The notes beneath the pieces are model-generated. The model saw only the letters and a list, made by a program, of their open reading frames with translations. It did no database searches and was not told where the DNA came from. A stretch of 31,654 nucleotides of DNA from an uncultured Candidatus Saccharibacteria bacterium (lineage in GTDB: Bacteria; Patescibacteriota; Saccharimonadia; Saccharimonadales; Saccharimonadaceae), in assembly GCA_938017655.1 (NCBI GenBank), contig CALIJO010000021.1, positions 1-31,654 of the forward strand, given 5' to 3'. Of the stretch, positions 1-9,575 are shown piece after piece; the first letter of the stretch is position 1; every line of letters begins with the position of its first letter. The position numbers and the translations under genes were made by a program.

Positions 1-73
1 ATCTCAAAAATCACAACCATAAGCATTTTCAAAAATAATTTAACAGAGGTAAAATTCCCCCAAAAATTTTTAG

Positions 74-109
74 CATAAGCAAGTTATCAATTGCCATAAG
101 CAAGTTATG
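74..109 (+). promoter_or_regulatory. Tandem operator-like repeats (left copy)
   Basis: Two copies of CATAAGCAAGTTATC (the second ends in G) lie at 74-88 and 95-109, 21 bp apart start to start. A partial third copy, CATAAGCA, is at 18-25. The same motif occurs in tandem at 11231-11265 upstream of comM. Each unit contains the inverted ends ATAA and TTAT around GCAAG. Two helical turns of spacing suggests cooperative binding of one regulator on one face of the DNA. The regulated gene here would lie beyond the left edge; nothing in 1-241 looks like a convincing gene. Confidence 0.45.
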
Positions 110-201
110 CCTAATAAAAATCCCACAAGACACCCGACAAAATATCAGCCAGAATTCCTCCAAAACCCCCACCACCCACTAAAACCACTGCTAACCCCAC
201 A

Positions 202-228
202 AAAAAGTACGCTAGACGCGTACTTTTT
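202..228 (-). terminator. Terminator of the gyrB-gyrA operon
   Basis: A perfect 11-bp stem (AAAAAGTACGC with GCGTACTTTTT) around a 5-base loop sits just beyond the gyrA stop codon. The stem ends in a T run on either strand, so it could also stop transcription arriving from the left. Confidence 0.8.
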
Positions 229-241
229 CCTAAAGACCTAG

Positions 242-2872
242 TTATTCGTTAGTCTCTTCTTCATCTTTTTCTTCCGGTAAAACGATACCGATTGAAGCCA
301 CCGTGTCACCTTCTGCCATTCGCATGATGCGTACACCTTGAGTGGCGCGACCGAGGGTTGGGATATCTTTCACCGCCACACGAATTGCTTGACCGTTCGA
401 TGACATCATAATCACCTCGCTCGCCTCTGGATCTAAAGTATGCACCGCCACGATTGGACCAGTCTTTGCTGTCACTGCCGCCACCTTAATACCCACACCA
501 CCACGTTTATGGGTTGGGAAGTTGGCCACCAGTGTAGACTTACCGTAACCATTGGCCGAAACTGCGATCAATTTCTGCTTTGGATCAGTCACGATATCCA
601 TACCCACGACTTCATCTTTCGGACGGAGGCGCATTCCACGCACACCCATCGCCGAACGACCCATCGCACGCACATCGGCTTCATTAAAGCGAATTGCTTG
701 ACCAGCTGAGGTAGAAATAATAATATCATTCTTCCCTGTAGTTGGCTTCACCCACTTCAATTCATCTCCTGGGTCCAATTTAATCGTAATCAGACCATTC
801 GAACGCACATTCGCGTAATTCTTCATTGCGGTCTTCTTAATCGTACCGTTCTTGGTTGCCATAAAGAGGTATTCATCCGCCTCATCATCACCCTTATCAT
901 CTGACTGCTGATTATCTTCGTTATACTTGATAATCTCCGTAATCCTCTCGTCTGGATGCATATTCAACAAATTCACCGCTGCCGTACCCTTCGCTGTCAA
1001 AGAAGCCTGTGGCACTTCATAGGCCTTCATCTTAAACATACGACCCTGTGAAGTGAAAATATAGAGGAAATCATGAGAATTTGTCGTCAAAATCTGCGAA
1101 ATTACATCTTCTTCCTTCGTAGTCATTCCTCTCTTACCCTTACCACCACGGTTTTGGCGGCGGAAATCAGTCTGTGACACACGCTTGATGTAATTCTCTG
1201 CTGTGAGCAAGATCACGCTCTCTTCTTCTGGGATCAATTCTTCTTCCGAGAATTTACCTAGTTCATGATTGAAAATCTTCGAACGACGCTTATCGCCGTA
1301 TTTTTCTTTCATAGCTAGCAGTTCTTCTTTCACCACGTTCAAAATCTTTGCTTCGTCTGCCAAAATCTCTTCGTATTTCGCAATCAAAGCCATCAATTCT
1401 TGCAGTTCTGCCTCAATCTTATCGCGTTCCAAGCCCTGCAAACGACGTAGTTGCATGGCCAAGATGGCCGCGGCCTGAATTTCTGATAAACCAAAACGTT
1501 CCATCAAACGCTTATCGGCGTCATCATAAGATTCGCGAATCGTTTTAATCACTTCATCGATGTTATCCAGCGCAATTTTCAAACCTTCGAGAATATGCGC
1601 GCGTTCCTTAGCCTTACGTAAATCATACTCGGTACGGCGACGAATCACTTTTTGACGATGTTTAATAAACTCTGCCAAAATTTCCTTCAAACCCATAATA
1701 CGTGGCTGAATTCCGTTCACCAAAGCCAGCACATTATAGTGGAAATTGGTCTGCAAATCCGTCATCTTATAGAGCTGATTCAAAATTTTCTTTGGATAAG
1801 CATCTTTCTTTAATTCCACCACCACGCGAATCTTACCACGCGCTGATTCGTCACGTGCATCCGCGATGTGAGTCAATTTTTTATCCAAAACCAGCTGACG
1901 AACCTTCTCAATAAAGCCTTCCTTACTCATTCCGTAAGGCACTTCGGTAACCACAATATTAAAGCGGCCATTCTTGCGCTCTTCGATGTTGGCTACCGCA
2001 CGAATCGTCACCGAACCCTTACCGGTTGCATAAGCTTGCTTCATCGGTGCACCACCGTAAACTTCGGCACCCGTTGGGAAGTCTGGACCCTTCACGTGCT
2101 TCATCAAATCTTCCAGGCTTGCTTCGGGATTATCAATCAAAGCCACCGTCGCGTCCACTACTTCACCGAGGTTGTGTGGTGGGATATTAGTCGCCATACC
2201 GACCGCGATACCCATCTGGCCGTTCAAAAGAATATTTGGCAAAGCGGCTGGCAAAACTACTGGCTCTTTCTCTGTACCGTCGAAGTTATCACGAAAATCT
2301 ACGGTTTCCTTCTCGATATCTGCCAGAAGCTCAGCGCCCACCTTATCCATTCTGGCCTCAGTGTAACGTGAAGCCGCTGGATCATCACCATCCATCGAAC
2401 CGAAGTTACCTTGACCTTCTACCAAGGTGTAACGCATCTTCCAAGGTTGCGCCAAGTTCACCATTGCATCATAAATCGAAGAATCACCGTGTGGGTGATA
2501 TTTACCCATCACTTCACCGACGATACGCGCCGACTTTACCGTGGCATGTGGTGCACGCCAACCATTTTTATACATCGCATAAAGAATACGGCGATGTACT
2601 GGCTTCAGACCGTCACGCACATCTGGTAAGGCACGATCAATAATCACCGACATCGAATAACGCAAGAACGAATCTTCCATTACGTTTTCAACGGTCAATT
2701 CCTCGACCCCATCTACTGCACGGTGGGCCGTTAATCCACCCAGATGAGCATCTTCCATCTCCTCTGCAGCTTCATCAATCATTCCTTCTGCGACATTTTC
2801 TGCCGCATTCATCTCAGCATTGATTTTTTCATCATTTGGCTCTTGTGGAACTTTTTTATCGTTTTTCGTCAT
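242..2872 (-). CDS. gyrA: DNA gyrase subunit A
   Basis: This is the A subunit of the A2B2 gyrase that cuts and rejoins DNA to introduce negative supercoils. At 876 aa it has the usual length. The catalytic tyrosine is Y170 in ASRYTEAR, preceded by the quinolone-region sequence HGDSSIYD. The residues matching E. coli Ser83 and Asp87 are Ser131 and Asp135, the wild-type drug-sensitive state. A GyrA-box, QNRGGKG, at 573-579 marks it as gyrase rather than topoisomerase IV ParC. The C-terminal half carries the beta-pinwheel repeats that wrap DNA. The first about 55 residues are an acidic, low-complexity extension before the conserved VENVMEDSFLRYSM start of the family. The ATG at 2872 has an AAGGA-type ribosome site at good spacing, and the gene lies 14 bp after gyrB, so the two are co-transcribed. 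Confidence 0.97.
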   Translation of the reverse strand: MTKNDKKVPQEPNDEKINAEMNAAENVAEGMIDEAAEEMEDAHLGGLTAHRAVDGVEELTVENVMEDSFLRYSMSVIIDRALPDVRDGLKPVHRRILYAMYKNGWRAPHATVKSARIVGEVMGKYHPHGDSSIYDAMVNLAQPWKMRYTLVEGQGNFGSMDGDDPAASRYTEARMDKVGAELLADIEKETVDFRDNFDGTEKEPVVLPAALPNILLNGQMGIAVGMATNIPPHNLGEVVDATVALIDNPEASLEDLMKHVKGPDFPTGAEVYGGAPMKQAYATGKGSVTIRAVANIEERKNGRFNIVVTEVPYGMSKEGFIEKVRQLVLDKKLTHIADARDESARGKIRVVVELKKDAYPKKILNQLYKMTDLQTNFHYNVLALVNGIQPRIMGLKEILAEFIKHRQKVIRRRTEYDLRKAKERAHILEGLKIALDNIDEVIKTIRESYDDADKRLMERFGLSEIQAAAILAMQLRRLQGLERDKIEAELQELMALIAKYEEILADEAKILNVVKEELLAMKEKYGDKRRSKIFNHELGKFSEEELIPEEESVILLTAENYIKRVSQTDFRRQNRGGKGKRGMTTKEEDVISQILTTNSHDFLYIFTSQGRMFKMKAYEVPQASLTAKGTAAVNLLNMHPDERITEIIKYNEDNQQSDDKGDDEADEYLFMATKNGTIKKTAMKNYANVRSNGLITIKLDPGDELKWVKPTTGKNDIIISTSAGQAIRFNEADVRAMGRSAMGVRGMRLRPKDEVVGMDIVTDPKQKLIAVSANGYGKSTLVANFPTHKRGGVGIKVAAVTAKTGPIVAVHTLDPEASEVIMMSSNGQAIRVAVKDIPTLGRATQGVRIMRMAEGDTVASIGIVLPEEKDEEETNE

Positions 2873-2886
2873 TTCTCATCCTTTCC

Positions 2887-4875
2887 TTAGAAGTCCAAAT
2901 CATCAATATTAACTGAGGCAGCACGTGACTGAATAAAGTTTTTACGTAGTTCAACTTCCGTACCCATCAATTTCGTAAAAATCGCATCCGCTTTTTCTGC
3001 ATCTTCGATGTTCACCCGAATCAAAACACGATTCTCTGGATTCATCGTGGTATCCCAAAGTTGCTGCGCGTTCATTTCACCAAGACCCTTAAAGCGCTGT
3101 TGTGCCGTATAGCCAGCCTGCTTGAAACGTTCATCTTCTGGATTAATCTTTAAGCCTTCCTTCACACGTGCTTCGATACGCTGAGTCAATTTTTCTTCCA
3201 AGGCCGCTTCATCATAAATATAATCAATTTTACGGTTCGCACCCGTACCCTTAATTAGACCGAACAAAGGTGGTTTCGCCAAATAAACGTGTCCGCCCTT
3301 CACCACCTCTGGCATATAGCGGAAGAAGAAAGTCAGAAGTAGCGTCGAGATATGTGCACCGTCCACATCCGCATCGGTCATGAATACAATCTTAAAATAA
3401 CGTAGTCCAGAGATATCGAACTGATCACCAATCCCTACACCTAGAGCCTTAATCAAAGACACCAGCTCCGCATTTGCATACATCTTATCTAATCTCGCGC
3501 GCTCGGTATTTAACACCTTACCACGAAGCGGCAAAATCGCCTGAATCTTCGAGTTGCGACCTTCCTTGGCGGAACCCGCCGCCGAGTTACCCTCTACGAT
3601 GAAGAGTTCACATTCTGAACGGTCTCTAGAAGAACAGTCGGCCAATTTCGAAGGCAAATTCAAACCTTCGAAGGCACCCTTACGAATTACGTTATCACGC
3701 GCCGCTCTTGCCGCCTTGCGGGCACGTGCCGCCAAAGTTGCCTTACCGACGATTTTCTTCGCAATCGCTGGATTTTCCTCGAGGAAGTAGCCAAAATATT
3801 CGCTCATTACCTTATCGACATAGCCACGCACCTCTGGGTTGCCCAATTTATTCTTGGTCTGACCTTCGAATTCTGGGTTAGGCAATTTCACCGAAACCAC
3901 CGCCGTCAAACCTTCACGAATATCGTCACCGGTTAGGTTATCCTCTTTTTCCTTCAAAAGATTATTCTTGCGTGCATAATCATTTAGTACACGGTTCAAA
4001 GCCGTACGGAAGCCCACCACATGCGAACCACCTTCAGGGGTCAAAACGTTATTAGCGAATGGCTTCATGGTTTCTGCGTAGGTATCATTATACTGAACGG
4101 CAATTTCCACTTCCGAATCTTCAATCTGTTTATCGACATAGAAAATCGTATCCGAAAGCACCTCTTTGCCGTTATTTAGACGCTTCACGTAGCTCTTGAT
4201 CCCGCCTTCGAAGTAGAAGGCCTCTTTCGCACCAGTACGTTCATCAAAGACCGAAATTAAAATTCCCTTCGTGAGGTAAGCCTGGTGTCTCGCATAATGT
4301 GACACCCAGTTGTAATCAAAAGTCGTCGTTTCCTTAAAAATGGTTGGATCTGGATAGAAAACAATACAAGTTCCTTGCTTCGTAGTACCACCTTCAATTT
4401 TCAAAGGTGCTATGGTTTTACCAGTTTCAAATTCGATGTGATGGACTTTTTTCTCACGATAAACTTCGGCAATCATCTTAGTTGAAAGCGCGTTCACCAC
4501 TGATGAACCCACCCCGTGAAGACCGGATGAAACCTTATAGCCACCGCCACCGAACTTACCACCGGCGTGTAGCACCGTCAAAACCGTTTCCAGTGTCGAC
4601 TTATGGGTCTTTGGGTGAAGATCGACCGGAATACCACGTCCGTTATCCTCCACCTTTACACCACCGTCAGCGAGCAATGTAATTTCAACCTTATTTGCGT
4701 AACCCGCAATCGCTTCATCGATCGAGTTATCCGCAATCTCTTTAATTAAATGATGCAAACCATCGTAACCGGTCGAACCGATATACATACCTGGACGCAC
4801 ACGAACAGGTTCAAGCCCCTCTAGAACTTGAATTTCCGAGCTGTCGTATTCTTCAACTTTTTGTTTTCCAGCCAT
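2887..4875 (-). CDS. gyrB: DNA gyrase subunit B
   Basis: This is the ATPase and TOPRIM subunit of gyrase. The N-terminal GHKL ATPase fold shows EIADNSIDEA (Asn binding Mg-ATP, about residue 50), DNGRGIP, and the glycine-rich lid ending LHGVGSSVVNALS (about 119-131). The TOPRIM part has FIVEGNSAAGSAKEGRN (catalytic Glu near 428), PLRGK and TDADVDGAH. The C-terminus has the QRFKGLGEMN GyrB signature. At 662 aa it lacks the extra insert of enterobacterial GyrB. I chose the ATG at 4875; an in-frame TTG immediately before it (4878) has slightly better spacing to the GAGG ribosome site and cannot be excluded. It is the first gene of the gyrB-gyrA operon. Confidence 0.97.
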   Translation of the reverse strand: MAGKQKVEEYDSSEIQVLEGLEPVRVRPGMYIGSTGYDGLHHLIKEIADNSIDEAIAGYANKVEITLLADGGVKVEDNGRGIPVDLHPKTHKSTLETVLTVLHAGGKFGGGGYKVSSGLHGVGSSVVNALSTKMIAEVYREKKVHHIEFETGKTIAPLKIEGGTTKQGTCIVFYPDPTIFKETTTFDYNWVSHYARHQAYLTKGILISVFDERTGAKEAFYFEGGIKSYVKRLNNGKEVLSDTIFYVDKQIEDSEVEIAVQYNDTYAETMKPFANNVLTPEGGSHVVGFRTALNRVLNDYARKNNLLKEKEDNLTGDDIREGLTAVVSVKLPNPEFEGQTKNKLGNPEVRGYVDKVMSEYFGYFLEENPAIAKKIVGKATLAARARKAARAARDNVIRKGAFEGLNLPSKLADCSSRDRSECELFIVEGNSAAGSAKEGRNSKIQAILPLRGKVLNTERARLDKMYANAELVSLIKALGVGIGDQFDISGLRYFKIVFMTDADVDGAHISTLLLTFFFRYMPEVVKGGHVYLAKPPLFGLIKGTGANRKIDYIYDEAALEEKLTQRIEARVKEGLKINPEDERFKQAGYTAQQRFKGLGEMNAQQLWDTTMNPENRVLIRVNIEDAEKADAIFTKLMGTEVELRKNFIQSRAASVNIDDLDF

Positions 4876-4994
4876 CAAGAAAATACCTCTTTTAAGTTAA
4901 CTTGATACCTCTCTGGCTCACCACCCACGTCTTTCCAAATGATTCTTCTAGAATCCCTTTTCCAGTCGTTTTAACCTCACTTGATATCTACTTT

Positions 4995-5023
4995 AGTGTA
5001 ACCATTTTTAGTTTAGCTGTCAA
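4995..5023 (-). promoter_or_regulatory. Promoter of gyrB-gyrA
   Basis: Reading on the minus strand, TTGACA (5018-5023) and TACACT (4995-5000) are separated by exactly 17 bp, a near-consensus housekeeping promoter. The start point would fall near 4988, giving a leader of about 110 nt. Within that leader TATCAAGT occurs twice, each followed by a TTAA element, at about 4901-4910 and 4980-4990. This may be a relic duplication or a regulatory element. Confidence 0.8.
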
Positions 5024-5119
5024 GGTAAAATGGCGATATTTCGCGTTCTAAGCCGTTTTAAGGCCATTGTTCTAATTTTTTGGGTACTTATAGCCTTTTA
5101 AGCTATTCTCACAATTTTC

Positions 5120-5157
5120 GCTTCACTAGCCTTAATATGTTTCACTAGCTTTAATAT
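5120..5157. repeat. 19-bp tandem duplication at the end of the TraG-like gene
   Basis: Two abutting 19-base units (5120-5138 and 5139-5157) match at 17 of 19 positions; the shared core is TTCACTAGC followed by TTAATAT. The right unit touches the stop codon of the ATPase gene. The remaining spacer down to gyrB has only a weak hairpin (AATAGC with GCTATT, near 5090-5108) and no clear terminator. Confidence 0.7.
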
Positions 5158-8100
5158 TAGCGAATTTTTACCACCGTACCGTCTTTTAGACGCCCATCTT
5201 CCTGGTTCGCCTCAGATACAGCCTCCATCGGCACGTTTACTACTTCCGAGGCATTTTCTTCCGTTTTCGCATTATTCATTCCAGAGTTACCAGATTCCGT
5301 TTTTGCACTACTCACCTCTGAGTTACCAGACGACATTAAATTATCTAATTCCGCGTTAATGTCATCCAAGGTGAATTCCGCACGGCCTTCCTTCTTAGCC
5401 CCCGCGTCAAGATCCTCAGATTCACCCCTTCCGACCGCTGCTTCAGCCATATCACTAGCTGCCCTCTCGGCCTTTTTCTCACTCCCCTCCTCAGCTTTCA
5501 TTTTCTCCAAAAATTCCGCCATCTCTGGGCTCCCCGCCTTTGCCTCACTGGCCGGCACTTTCTTCACCCCTAATGGAATACCCTTTTCGTCTCGATCAAA
5601 ATTATCTAAACCAAGCGCCGCATCCATCGCGCCATCCCAAGGTTCATTGCTGGCAAAATTCCCATTTTCAATATTTGCTCGCCCCTCTTCCGCCTCGCTA
5701 ATCCTCAAGCGATCCTCAATTTCCTTTTCCACTTCTTCCCCTGGACGACCATATTTCTTCGCTGAATAATCTTTTAGAGCCGCAAAAATATTCCGGTCTT
5801 CCTTACCCCTCGGTGGCAAAAGCCTCATCGTAAACGGCGCCGATGGCATACCGTGCATCAAAACCGTCGCAATTGCGTGACGATTTGGTTGCTTATGCAA
5901 ATCTTCCGCCTTAAAAGTCGGCGTAAAGACTTTTTCCATCATTTCCGCATCTGTTACACCCAGACGACCCGCAATAATCGTACCTACGTTACCCAATACG
6001 CCTTCACGAATCTTATCTGTTAGCTGCGTCATAAACTGGTTCGCCACAATCAAATTCAAACGGAACTTACGAGCTTCCGACAAAATCGATTCAAAAGATT
6101 CTGTCGAAAAATTCTGAAACTCATCCACGAACAGACAGAAATCCTTACGTTCATGCTCTGGTGTATCCACCCTCGACATCGCCGCCGTCTGGAATTTCAT
6201 CACAAAAATCATACCCAGAAGCTTCGAGTTTAGTTCCCCGAGCTTACCCTTCGAAAGGTTCACCAATAGAATTTTTTGCTGATCCATAATTTCACGAATA
6301 TTAAAGCCCGATTTAGTCTGACCAAGCACCCGCTTCATCATCGTATTTTGCTTAAATGGGCTCCATTTTGAGGCAAACCAAGTCACCACCTCGCCTGCAT
6401 CGTTCGATTTCTGAGAAGCTGGAAATTCCTTGGTCCAATAATCATAGAGGTCACGATCTGTCACATATTTCAGCTTATCTGCCACTAAGTCTGCATTGAT
6501 AAACGGATTCGGAATATCGAGAAAAGTCGCGCCTCTCGGGTCACTCATCAAAAGCAGCGCGGCATTTCTAAACATCTGCTCACCACGTGGACCAAAAATA
6601 CCTGTATGTCCCGGGTCATACAGCGAATACAGCATATTAATCCCCTCTTGCACGATAAAATCTTTCTGTTCCGTAGTGGCAAATTCCAACATATTCATCC
6701 CAATTGGAAAATCTGTATCTGATGGATCGAAATAAATTACATCATCAATACGATTTTCTGGCACCATCGAAAGCAACTCATCTGTTACGTCACCATGCGG
6801 ATCAATAAAACAGAAGCCCCTACCTGCCAACATATCTTGATAGGCCAAATTCTTCAAAAGTACCGACTTACCCATACCAGAGGCACCGATAATATAGGTA
6901 TGGCGCCTACGGTCATCTTCACTTAGCTTAATCATCTTCGTATTGCCACGATATTCGTTGACCCCGAGCTCCAAACCCTCTTCTACTAATACGGTTGGCG
7001 CATCTACCTGTTTCGTCATCTGTCTCTCTACCCCCGACGATGGAATTGCCGCCTCAGATGGCAAATGAAAAATCGAGGCCAGTTCCTGTGTATTTAAAAT
7101 CATCCCCTTTTTCTTGGTTGGGAAAAAGCGAAAAATATAATTCGTCACCAAAGTGTCCATTTTTTTCGCCATATCATATTTGAAACCGTTCATGGTTGGC
7201 GAATCCAATTGTGAAAACGCTGCCACCACACCGCCAACCAAGGCCTCACTGCGTTCATGGCTACTAGAATGCGCTACCACGCGAATCAAACATTCAAAAA
7301 CCGGATACTTGGTTTTATTTTCAATCATTTGTGCTTCGTCGAGCTTCGCCTGCGAAACTTCCTTCGTCGTTTCCTTGCCTTTATCATACTCATGTAATTC
7401 CGGCACTTCGAATGGTGCGCGAATAACGTCCATGATTAAATTTAGTACTCGGCCTTGTCCGAAGAATCCACTGCCCGATTTAACTTTTTTACCCTCTCGT
7501 AAATTTTTTACAATTTCTTCAACTTTTTTTCGCCAACTATCCCCCACTGGGCGAAACATCAGTTGCAACCCTAACCCTTCACCTTTTTTTGCCTTTGCGA
7601 AAGCGTTCAAAATCGCTAATTGCGCATCCCATTTCGATTCTGAAAATACCTGGATTGGATAATATTCTTCCTTCTTAAAGATTAGCTCCCCACCTGCCAC
7701 ATTACGGCTATCTTCATCTTCTTTCGCTTCGTCACCCAGCCCGGCATTCGAGAAGATATTTTCCACCTCTGCTTCCTCTAAGCGCGCCGTTGGATAAGAA
7801 GATTGAATCGCCTGCTTCACAATTTCCGTCGTCACTGCCGGTACTACCGCATAATATTTCACCAAGCCATCGACCACCACCATTTCGAACGAAAAATATT
7901 TCTGACCGTATAATTTTGTATTAAAACTCTCTTTTTTCAACGTCGAAGCGATGATTGAATACATAATTGTCGACTGCGAAATCGCCTCTTCATTTACATC
8001 GCGCTCATCTCTTCCGCCACCTTGAATATCATCAGTAGCCGGAGGCAAATGAATCAAAAGTGGAATTAATTTTAGTGAACGCTCATATTCCTTCGCCTTA

Positions 8101-8351
8101 CGTTTTTTAGCTAAAATCTTCACTCCTACAAAGAGAGCGGCCACTAGAATTAGGATAAAAATTTGTACACCAATTATAATGTTGTTTGAGAAAATTTTGG
8201 AGAAATCCGCTCCCTGCTTTGGTACAAAAATTGAACTACTTTTTTGTTCATCCTGCAGATTTTTTTGTGTGGTTTTATTTGCCTCAGAATCCGCTGACGT
8301 TCCCGTCGTGTTTCTTCGCATAATAATATTTTCTACCTGATTCCCGTTCAT
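5157..8351 (-). CDS. Membrane-anchored VirD4/TraG-like AAA+ ATPase
   Basis: This is a 1064-aa protein with one N-terminal membrane segment (about 55-81, FILILVAALFVGVKIL) followed by a basic KKRKAK stretch, so the bulk should be cytoplasmic. The ATPase core has Walker A GASGMGKS at 489-496 and Walker B FCLFVDEFQNF at about 738-748. It continues into a segment like the TraD/TraG TraM-binding domain (RKFRLNLIVANQFMTQL). These are hallmarks of HerA/FtsK-superfamily coupling ATPases that pump DNA or protein through type IV secretion systems. The last about 170 residues are acidic, low-complexity and probably disordered, with two near-repeats (SGNSEVSSAKTE, SGNSGMNNAKTE). No other secretion gene is in the window. 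It follows the 8393-9184 gene by 41 bp, probably in one operon. Substrate and partner channel are unknown. Confidence 0.85.
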   Translation of the reverse strand: MNGNQVENIIMRRNTTGTSADSEANKTTQKNLQDEQKSSSIFVPKQGADFSKIFSNNIIIGVQIFILILVAALFVGVKILAKKRKAKEYERSLKLIPLLIHLPPATDDIQGGGRDERDVNEEAISQSTIMYSIIASTLKKESFNTKLYGQKYFSFEMVVVDGLVKYYAVVPAVTTEIVKQAIQSSYPTARLEEAEVENIFSNAGLGDEAKEDEDSRNVAGGELIFKKEEYYPIQVFSESKWDAQLAILNAFAKAKKGEGLGLQLMFRPVGDSWRKKVEEIVKNLREGKKVKSGSGFFGQGRVLNLIMDVIRAPFEVPELHEYDKGKETTKEVSQAKLDEAQMIENKTKYPVFECLIRVVAHSSSHERSEALVGGVVAAFSQLDSPTMNGFKYDMAKKMDTLVTNYIFRFFPTKKKGMILNTQELASIFHLPSEAAIPSSGVERQMTKQVDAPTVLVEEGLELGVNEYRGNTKMIKLSEDDRRRHTYIIGASGMGKSVLLKNLAYQDMLAGRGFCFIDPHGDVTDELLSMVPENRIDDVIYFDPSDTDFPIGMNMLEFATTEQKDFIVQEGINMLYSLYDPGHTGIFGPRGEQMFRNAALLLMSDPRGATFLDIPNPFINADLVADKLKYVTDRDLYDYWTKEFPASQKSNDAGEVVTWFASKWSPFKQNTMMKRVLGQTKSGFNIREIMDQQKILLVNLSKGKLGELNSKLLGMIFVMKFQTAAMSRVDTPEHERKDFCLFVDEFQNFSTESFESILSEARKFRLNLIVANQFMTQLTDKIREGVLGNVGTIIAGRLGVTDAEMMEKVFTPTFKAEDLHKQPNRHAIATVLMHGMPSAPFTMRLLPPRGKEDRNIFAALKDYSAKKYGRPGEEVEKEIEDRLRISEAEEGRANIENGNFASNEPWDGAMDAALGLDNFDRDEKGIPLGVKKVPASEAKAGSPEMAEFLEKMKAEEGSEKKAERAASDMAEAAVGRGESEDLDAGAKKEGRAEFTLDDINAELDNLMSSGNSEVSSAKTESGNSGMNNAKTEENASEVVNVPMEAVSEANQEDGRLKDGTVVKIR

Positions 8352-8392
8352 TTTTATCTCTTCTTTTATCTCAATTAGCTCTGTTTTATCTC

Positions 8393-9184
8393 TTAATTAT
8401 CCTGACCGAGTATTCTTCCATATCTATCGAGCAGAAGCTTCGCGCTCAACATTCTTTTTTGTCGATACTGCATCGTCGGACTTTTAATCTTCTTGGTTTT
8501 TTCAACTTCTTTCAAAATCTCTTCCTCTAGTCCGTCTCGATCCCGCGCCTTCGGTAGGTCTGTTCCGATCAACTTTCCGTCCTCAAAGGTCCGCGTCCCC
8601 ACCGTTACAATCTTACCCAAATCACTTTTTGGCACCCCCTCATCACTGAATTCATCCCCTTGTTCGACCTCCGCCCGTTCTGTCTCCAGATTTTTTTCTT
8701 GTTCAATCTGTGAATTTGCATTTTCAAAGCCTTGTATCTGCTCTGAATGAATTTGCATTGGGTTTACCTGTTCAAACTGCCCCTGCCCCGACACACCATT
8801 CGTCTGCACCCACTCTGGCACACCACTCGGCTGCATTCCCTCTGAGACGCCTCCTATTCGCATCTCCTCCGGAACACCGTTCATTTGCGCCTGCCCCGGC
8901 ACACTATTCATCTGCGCCTGCATCGCCATCTGGCCCATCGCCATCTGTCCTCTGTCAAAACCGTTCGCCCCAGGCATTCCCTGAGCTTCAAACATTTGGT
9001 TCAGTCTCGCCACAGCTTCATCTTGCGTCAGCCCAGTTGGTACCTGTTCCGCCCCAAAATCACCCGAAAGCATCTGCCCCATCCCATCCGGTACCTGTTC
9101 CGCTGAAGAAGAATTTAAGCCAGAAAAATCCTGTCGTTCTCGATCATTTACTCCAGAAACCTGCCCAATATTTTTCTGATCCAT
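8393..9184 (-). CDS. Repeat-containing hypothetical protein
   Basis: I do not recognise this 263-aa protein. Residues 1-90 are Gln/Met/Gly-rich. Residues 91-135 hold five tandem 9-residue units of the type QMNGVPEEM (QMNSVPGQA, RIGGVSEGM, QPSGVPEWV, QTNGVSGQG). An acidic linker follows (about 150-185). The C-terminal about 75 residues look folded, with VGTRTFEDGKLIGTDLP and a basic helix RQKRMLSAKLLLDRYGRILG. There is no signal peptide or membrane segment, so it is probably cytoplasmic. It is encoded just upstream of the TraG-like ATPase and may be an adaptor or substrate of that machine (inference). The ATG lies 6 bases after an extended -10 box, with no room for a normal ribosome-binding site. 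Confidence 0.8.
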   Translation of the reverse strand: MDQKNIGQVSGVNDRERQDFSGLNSSSAEQVPDGMGQMLSGDFGAEQVPTGLTQDEAVARLNQMFEAQGMPGANGFDRGQMAMGQMAMQAQMNSVPGQAQMNGVPEEMRIGGVSEGMQPSGVPEWVQTNGVSGQGQFEQVNPMQIHSEQIQGFENANSQIEQEKNLETERAEVEQGDEFSDEGVPKSDLGKIVTVGTRTFEDGKLIGTDLPKARDRDGLEEEILKEVEKTKKIKSPTMQYRQKRMLSAKLLLDRYGRILGQDN

Positions 9185-9190
9185 GCCCCT

Positions 9191-9199
9191 ATTTTAGCA
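9191..9199 (-). promoter_or_regulatory. Extended -10 promoter, leaderless start
   Basis: On the minus strand TGCTAAAAT ends 6 bases before the ATG at 9184, so the transcript should begin at or next to the start codon. Confidence 0.6.
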
Positions 9200-9219
9200 T
9201 AAACACTATGAAAAAAATA

Positions 9220-9575
9220 CTATTTCACCATCTTGGTGAACACAAAAAATAACAAACCAACAAAAAATGCCGGTAAGAAAATCAAAACCAGCAAATTCGT
9301 CACACTTGAAGCCACCAAAATCAACAACATAATCGGGTACATCGCAATAATTCCCGCCTTAAAATAGTCCGTCTGTGTAGTTCTGTTTTTTAGAAAAACT
9401 ACCTTCAAAAACAGGTTCATCACCCAGGTAATAATTCCAAAAACCAGAACATAAAGCAGCACAAAAGCCAGCATAATCCCTAGCGGGCCGACCATCATTG
9501 GTGTAGTAGTGAAGAGCATAACTACCAAAATGACCAAAGAAATTAAGCTTGAAATTCCGATCAATAGATTAACCA
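9220..9575 (-). CDS. Small integral membrane protein
   Basis: This protein of about 118 aa consists almost entirely of three or four membrane helices (LIGISSLISLVILVVMLF, GIMLAFVLLYVLVFGIITWV, IAMYPIMLLILVASSV, LVLIFLPAFFVGLLFFVF) with a short basic loop KNRTTQTDYFK. I do not recognise the family and assign no function. I start it at the ATG at 9575 (MVNLLIG) because a TATAAT box ends 7 bases upstream. A TTG at 9593 would add six residues but overlaps that box. It precedes the 8393-9184 gene by 36 bp, which has its own promoter. Confidence 0.75.

Noticed and set aside
111..200. Minus-strand 29-codon glycine-rich frame (GTG start, VVLVGGGGFGG)
   Set aside because: It begins right at the gyrA terminator, has no ribosome site or promoter, and its composition follows from a C-rich stretch.
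1868..2371. 167-codon plus-strand frame inside gyrA
   Set aside because: Antisense to a conserved part of gyrA; no promoter or ribosome site.
8710..9252. 180-codon plus-strand frame opposite the repeat protein
   Set aside because: Pro/His/Ala-rich, an antisense shadow of the Gln/Gly-rich repeats, with no ribosome site.
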